Shown: positions 60,532 through 64,000 of the stretch, one piece after another
How the letters are laid out: each line of letters begins with the position of its first letter
How positions within the stretch are numbered: the first letter of the stretch is position 1
Assembly (NCBI RefSeq): GCF_014529945.1
Contig: NZ_JACVFB010000003.1
Span: forward strand, 620,001 to 684,000
DNA length: 64,000 nucleotides
DNA from: Chitinophaga varians
GTDB taxonomy: Bacteria > Bacteroidota > Bacteroidia > Chitinophagales > Chitinophagaceae
Reading direction: 5' to 3'
The notes under the pieces: model-generated
Database searches by the model: none
What the model was told of the DNA's origin: nothing
What the model saw: the letters and a program-made list of their open reading frames with translations, nothing else
Program-made: the position numbers and the translations under genes

Positions 60532-61350
60532 TCAGGCTTTGGCAAAATCGTCCATCGCTTTTTTCACGCTGCCAGCCTTCAGCAGCAGCTGTTGCGCTTG
60601 TTCGTAATCTGTAATAGACAGTTTTTCCATCAGCATTTTCACGCCTCTGTCTACTAATTTTTCGTTGCTCAGCTGCATGTTGACCATTTTATTATCTTCT
60701 ACCCTGCCCAGCTGGATCATCACGGCAGTTGAGATCATATTGAGCACCAGTTTCTGCGCGGTGCCGCTTTTCATGCGGGTGCTGCCGGTCACGAATTCAG
60801 GTCCCACCACTACTTCCACCGGGAAGTCTGCTGCGGCAGATACGGGAGAATCGGGGTTACAGCTGATACTACCGGTAATGATACCGTTGCTGCGGCATTT
60901 ATCGAGCGCACCGATCACATACGGCGTAGTACCGCTGGCCGCGATGCCTACCACCACATCTTTATCGGTGATATTAAATTCCTGTAAATCTTTCCAGCCT
61001 TGTTCGCGATCATCTTCTGCAAACTCCACGGCTTTGCGGATGGCAGCGTCGCCACCGGCGATCAGGCCTATTACCAGTCCTTGTGGCACACCAAACGTAG
61101 GCGGGCATTCAGAAGCGTCTACGATGCCCAGGCGGCCGCTGGTACCGGCGCCGATATAAAACAAGCGTCCACCCGCCAGCATTTTGTCTGCTATTGCTGC
61201 CACGAGCTTTTCAATCTGTGGGATGGATTTTTCCACGGCCACGGGAACTGACCTGTCTTCATTATTGATGTTGGTCAATAATTCCGTCAGGCTCATCTTT
61301 TCGAGGTGACGATAATTTGAAGTCTGTTCAGTTACTTTTACAAATGCCAT
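60532..61350 (-). CDS. murQ: N-acetylmuramic acid 6-phosphate etherase
   Basis: Cleaves the lactyl ether of MurNAc-6-phosphate to give GlcNAc-6-phosphate and lactate in cell-wall recycling. 272 residues from ATG 61350 (MAFVKVTEQTSNYRHLEKMS). SIS domain with IGAGTSGRLGIVDASECPPT and VVGIAASGTTPYVIGAL; the TGSTRMKSGTAQKLVLNM motif is diagnostic. It lies 22 bp after the sugar kinase gene. Confidence 0.95.
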   Translation of the reverse strand: MAFVKVTEQTSNYRHLEKMSLTELLTNINNEDRSVPVAVEKSIPQIEKLVAAIADKMLAGGRLFYIGAGTSGRLGIVDASECPPTFGVPQGLVIGLIAGGDAAIRKAVEFAEDDREQGWKDLQEFNITDKDVVVGIAASGTTPYVIGALDKCRSNGIITGSISCNPDSPVSAAADFPVEVVVGPEFVTGSTRMKSGTAQKLVLNMISTAVMIQLGRVEDNKMVNMQLSNEKLVDRGVKMLMEKLSITDYEQAQQLLLKAGSVKKAMDDFAKA

Positions 61351-61372
61351 ATATGATCTGTTGTAGAAATGA

Positions 61373-62221
61373 TTAACGATGATATTCAATGAGCCCTTCC
61401 ATGGGAGTACGCAGGATTTTGCCGATAGGCAGTTCGTACAGTTCACACAGCTCTTTCAGGATGTCCCGGAAATGCCAGGCGATGCCGCCGGTGAAGTGTA
61501 GCGCGGTGGTCCAGCTCTCCCGGTACTTATAGAGATGGTTGAAGAAAAAGTCGTTCAGGCCATCTTCGAGGATATTTTCGATCAGGAAGTGCCCCCTGTT
61601 TTCTGACAGGAACGTGGAGTACGTGGACAGATAACGGTTGGCCAGCGGCTTACGGTATACGTTCTCGAGAATTTCGTCTTTATTGGTTTGATACTTCAGG
61701 TCGAAACGGGCCATCAGTTCTTCATCGAAGGTATTGTACAGATAGTATTGTAATACTTTTCTGCCCAGATAGGCGCCGCTGCCTTCGTCGCCCAGGATGT
61801 AACCCAGGCCGGGATTGTTTTTCACGATGGTGGTGCCGTCGAAAAAGCAGGAATTGGAGCCGGTGCCAAGGATGCTGGCGATGCCGGGTGTACGGCCGCA
61901 CAATGCGCGGGCAGCTCCCATCAGGTCATGGTTGACATCTACCACGGCTGAGGGCCAAACGGCCTTCAGGCATGCGGTTACCAGTTGGGTATTCTTTTGC
62001 TGGGCGAGGCCGGTACCATAAAAATACACCTCATCGATCACGGTGCCGGCTGGCATCTGGGGGATCAGCTCCACCTCCATGATCTGCCGGATCTGTTCTG
62101 CTGTCTGAAAATAAGGGCTCACGCCCTGGGTGTTGAAGATCCCCGGCTCGTGGTCTCCCAACAAGGCCCATTCCGTCTTTGTAGATCCGCTGTCAGCGAT
62201 CAGCTTTGTTCTTGCAGCCAT
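61373..62221 (-). CDS. N-acetylglucosamine kinase-like protein (BadF/BadG/BcrA/BcrD family)
   Basis: 282-residue ASKHA-fold kinase. ATP-binding motifs LIADSGSTKTEWALLG at the N-terminus and SILGTGSNSCFFDG in the middle, plus YILGDEGSGAYLGRKVL, are those of GlcNAc kinases. Adjacent murQ suggests that the physiological substrate is an amino sugar from peptidoglycan turnover, GlcNAc or possibly MurNAc (giving the MurNAc-6-phosphate that MurQ needs). Sequence alone does not settle which. First gene of the minus-strand operon, divergent from the S41 protease gene. Confidence 0.88.
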   Translation of the reverse strand: MAARTKLIADSGSTKTEWALLGDHEPGIFNTQGVSPYFQTAEQIRQIMEVELIPQMPAGTVIDEVYFYGTGLAQQKNTQLVTACLKAVWPSAVVDVNHDLMGAARALCGRTPGIASILGTGSNSCFFDGTTIVKNNPGLGYILGDEGSGAYLGRKVLQYYLYNTFDEELMARFDLKYQTNKDEILENVYRKPLANRYLSTYSTFLSENRGHFLIENILEDGLNDFFFNHLYKYRESWTTALHFTGGIAWHFRDILKELCELYELPIGKILRTPMEGLIEYHR

Positions 62222-62272
62222 CCTGTAATTTATGAAATTAAAGAATCGTAAGCGTTTGCTCCTGATTTATGC

Positions 62273-62280
62273 TATTTTTG
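62273..62280 (+). promoter_or_regulatory. -7 box upstream of the S41 protease gene
   Basis: TATTTTTG fits TAnnTTTG; a TTTG at 62255-62258 is only 14 bp upstream. If used, the leader would be about 145 nt. The remaining gap 62281-62429 shows no gene. Confidence 0.35.
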
Positions 62281-62429
62281 TCACAATTTAAACAAAAGGG
62301 TTTCATAAAAACAAATGCCACCCCCGAGTTTAAGCTATGATGATGCATGCACGCAGCAGATTTCCTTCCGCCTGCGGCTTATATTACATGGTTAGATTGG
62401 TCATAAATTAGCGGGATAATAATCAAATT

Positions 62430-64000
62430 ATGTCAAACAGGAAGCTGAATGTTTTTTTACCTCTTCTCTTTGCGGTAGTACTGGCCATCGGGATGTTCCT
62501 CGGTCATAAAATGCCAGGGTCCAACACCGGCGGTACCACTGTCTTCTTCACCAAGCCCACCAAAGGACCATTGCAGGAAGTGATGGACCTCATCAAAACA
62601 AAATATGTCGATACACTGGATGCCGATAAAGTACAACAGGAAGCCATTGATGGGCTGCTGAGCCACCTCGACCCGCACTCAATCTATATTCCCCCTTCTC
62701 AGTTACAGGCGGTGAATGAAGACCTGGAAGGCAACTTTCAGGGCATCGGCGTGGAATTCAACATCACTGCCGATACTGTAAACATCATATCTGTGCTGAG
62801 CGGCGGCCCGTCAGAAGCGGCCGGTGTACAAACAGGCGATAAAATACTGAAGGTCAACGACAGCCTCGTGGCCGGCAATGGCATCACCCCTGATAAAATC
62901 CGTAAACTGCTGCGCGGTCCCGCAGGCTCCCTGGTAAACACCGTCCTGCTGCGTCAACAGAAAAAAATCCAGGTGCCTATTAAAAGAGGCATCATTCCTA
63001 TCTATAGCCTGGATGCCAGCTATATGGCCGCTCCCGGCGTTGGTTATATCAAAATCAACAAATTCTCCGCCACCACCTTCGATGAGTTCATGAAAGCCAT
63101 GCGTAAGCTGGAAAAACAGGGCATGCAAAAACTCATCATCGATGTACGCCAGAACCCCGGCGGATTCATGGACGCCGCTGTTCGTATTGCAGATGAACTG
63201 CTGGGCGACAATAAGCTGATCGTATATACCAAAGGCAAAGACTACCCACGTACCGATTATAAAACCAAACGCCCCGGCATGTTTGAACGTGGCGCCTTGG
63301 CCATCCTCACCGACGAAGGCTCCGCTTCCGCCAGTGAAATACTCGCCGGTGCTATACAGGACTGGGACCGCGGCGCTGTCATCGGCCGCCGTACCTTCGG
63401 CAAAGGCCTGGTACAGGAACAATATGATCTGGACAACGGCGGCGCGCTCCGCCTCACCGTAGCCCGGTATTATATCCCCTCCGGCAGAAGTATCCAGAAA
63501 CCTTACGGCGATGGCACCTCCTACGATGAAGATATCCTCGAACGCTACCATCACGGCGAACTGGTGAATAAAGACAGTATCAAAATCACCGACACGGTGC
63601 CGTACAAGACAGCCTCCGGACGCCGCGTATACGGCGGTGGCGGTATCACCCCTGATATCTTCGTACCGTTTGATACCTCCCGTTTCTCCCCGACGCTAAC
63701 GGCGATCTATACACGTAATACGCTGAGCAACTTCGCTTATCAGTATTATACCAGCAACAAAGAAGCCTTCAAACGTTATAAGGACGCAGATGATTTCACC
63801 AAAAGCTTCCAGACCAGCCCTGCGCTGTTCGAGGAGTTCAAAACATACGCACAGAAAGACAGTGTCCCTGGCCTGCAACACCTGAGCGGTCATGACGACA
63901 ATGAGATCAAAACCCGCCTTAAAGCCATGCTGGCCCGCCAGTTGTACCGCACGGAAGGGTTCTACGAAACGATCAATGCTACAGACCCGGTAGTGAAGAA
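62430..64000 (+). CDS. ctpA: S41-family C-terminal processing protease, partial
   Basis: Tail-specific periplasmic serine protease. 523 residues are visible; the C-terminus lies beyond the window. A signal anchor (LPLLFAVVLAIGMFLG) is followed by an N-terminal helical region, a PDZ domain (about residues 95-180, GNFQGIGVEFNITADTV) and the S41 core. The Ser-Lys dyad is Ser298 in TDEGSASASEILAGA and Lys325 in RTFGKGLVQEQYD, spaced as in CtpA/Prc relatives. ATG 62430. Roughly the size of the CtpA-like proteases of Bacteroidota. Confidence 0.94.
   Translation, partial: MSNRKLNVFLPLLFAVVLAIGMFLGHKMPGSNTGGTTVFFTKPTKGPLQEVMDLIKTKYVDTLDADKVQQEAIDGLLSHLDPHSIYIPPSQLQAVNEDLEGNFQGIGVEFNITADTVNIISVLSGGPSEAAGVQTGDKILKVNDSLVAGNGITPDKIRKLLRGPAGSLVNTVLLRQQKKIQVPIKRGIIPIYSLDASYMAAPGVGYIKINKFSATTFDEFMKAMRKLEKQGMQKLIIDVRQNPGGFMDAAVRIADELLGDNKLIVYTKGKDYPRTDYKTKRPGMFERGALAILTDEGSASASEILAGAIQDWDRGAVIGRRTFGKGLVQEQYDLDNGGALRLTVARYYIPSGRSIQKPYGDGTSYDEDILERYHHGELVNKDSIKITDTVPYKTASGRRVYGGGGITPDIFVPFDTSRFSPTLTAIYTRNTLSNFAYQYYTSNKEAFKRYKDADDFTKSFQTSPALFEEFKTYAQKDSVPGLQHLSGHDDNEIKTRLKAMLARQLYRTEGFYETINATDPVVK

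Noticed and set aside
1..64000. tRNA, rRNA, transposase or prophage genes
   Set aside because: None was recognised on either strand by eye; small or divergent RNA genes could still be missed without a covariance search.

Overview
The window looks like a chromosomal segment of a Bacteroidota organism, most likely of the family Chitinophagaceae (Chitinophaga-like). The evidence is: a CarboxypepD_reg-type TonB-dependent receptor, a Gfo/Idh/MocA oxidoreductase with a Tat signal, a single-polypeptide SdhC, BlaI/M56-TonB pairs, almost no Shine-Dalgarno sequences, and many promoters of the Bacteroidota form TAnnTTTG (-7) with TTG or TTTG about 18-21 bp upstream (-33). No rRNA, tRNA, CRISPR array, phage or transposase gene is visible. 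The region reads mostly as stable core chromosome.

Layout. 1-1222: C-terminal part of an RsmF-like rRNA methyltransferase, cut by the window edge. 1414-6929 (minus): hemH-hemG-pntA1-pntA2-pntB, the last two steps of heme synthesis with a proton-translocating transhydrogenase. 7227-14960 (plus): hemA-hemC-hemD-hemE-hemF, a four-helix-bundle gene, hemB, hemL. Together with hemG and hemH this is the whole C5 route from glutamyl-tRNA to protoheme. 15097-21404: a small secreted protein and a tripartite RND efflux pump. 21593-23995 (minus): an esterase, a methyltransferase and a glycosyltransferase. 24183-29936: a coiled-coil secreted protein, an OxyR-like regulator, an M48 lipoprotein protease, plsY, prmA and a small secreted protein. 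30337-33937 (minus): rpsO-pnp and an FtsE-like ATPase. 34168-36321: BlaI regulator and M56 sensor protease with two TonB C-terminal domains. 36415-41749: purM, ribF, holA, an exonuclease and a coiled-coil protein. 41856-46891: an exported acetolactate decarboxylase, a stand-alone response regulator, an ABC-F ATPase, carbonic anhydrase and murI. 47049-50655 (minus): oligopeptidase B-like lipoprotein and a MocA oxidoreductase. 50893-56163: TonB receptor, beta-helix lipoprotein and beta-propeller phytase behind four 11-bp-spaced heptamers that resemble a Pho box. 56235-59742 (minus): sdhCAB. 59936-62221 (minus): sugar kinase, murQ and an unknown protein. 62430-end: a C-terminal processing protease, cut by the window edge.

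The most interesting items are: (1) the putatively phosphate-regulated phytate-acquisition operon at 50793-56163; (2) long nested palindromes packed between stop codons (1259-1411, 46895-47048, 25510-25612, and a related element at 26597-26710), two of which share one architecture with paired substitutions in both arms; (3) a four-copy tandem array of terminator-like hairpins at 29958-30262; and (4) several genes whose -7 box lies so close to the start codon that the mRNA should be nearly leaderless.
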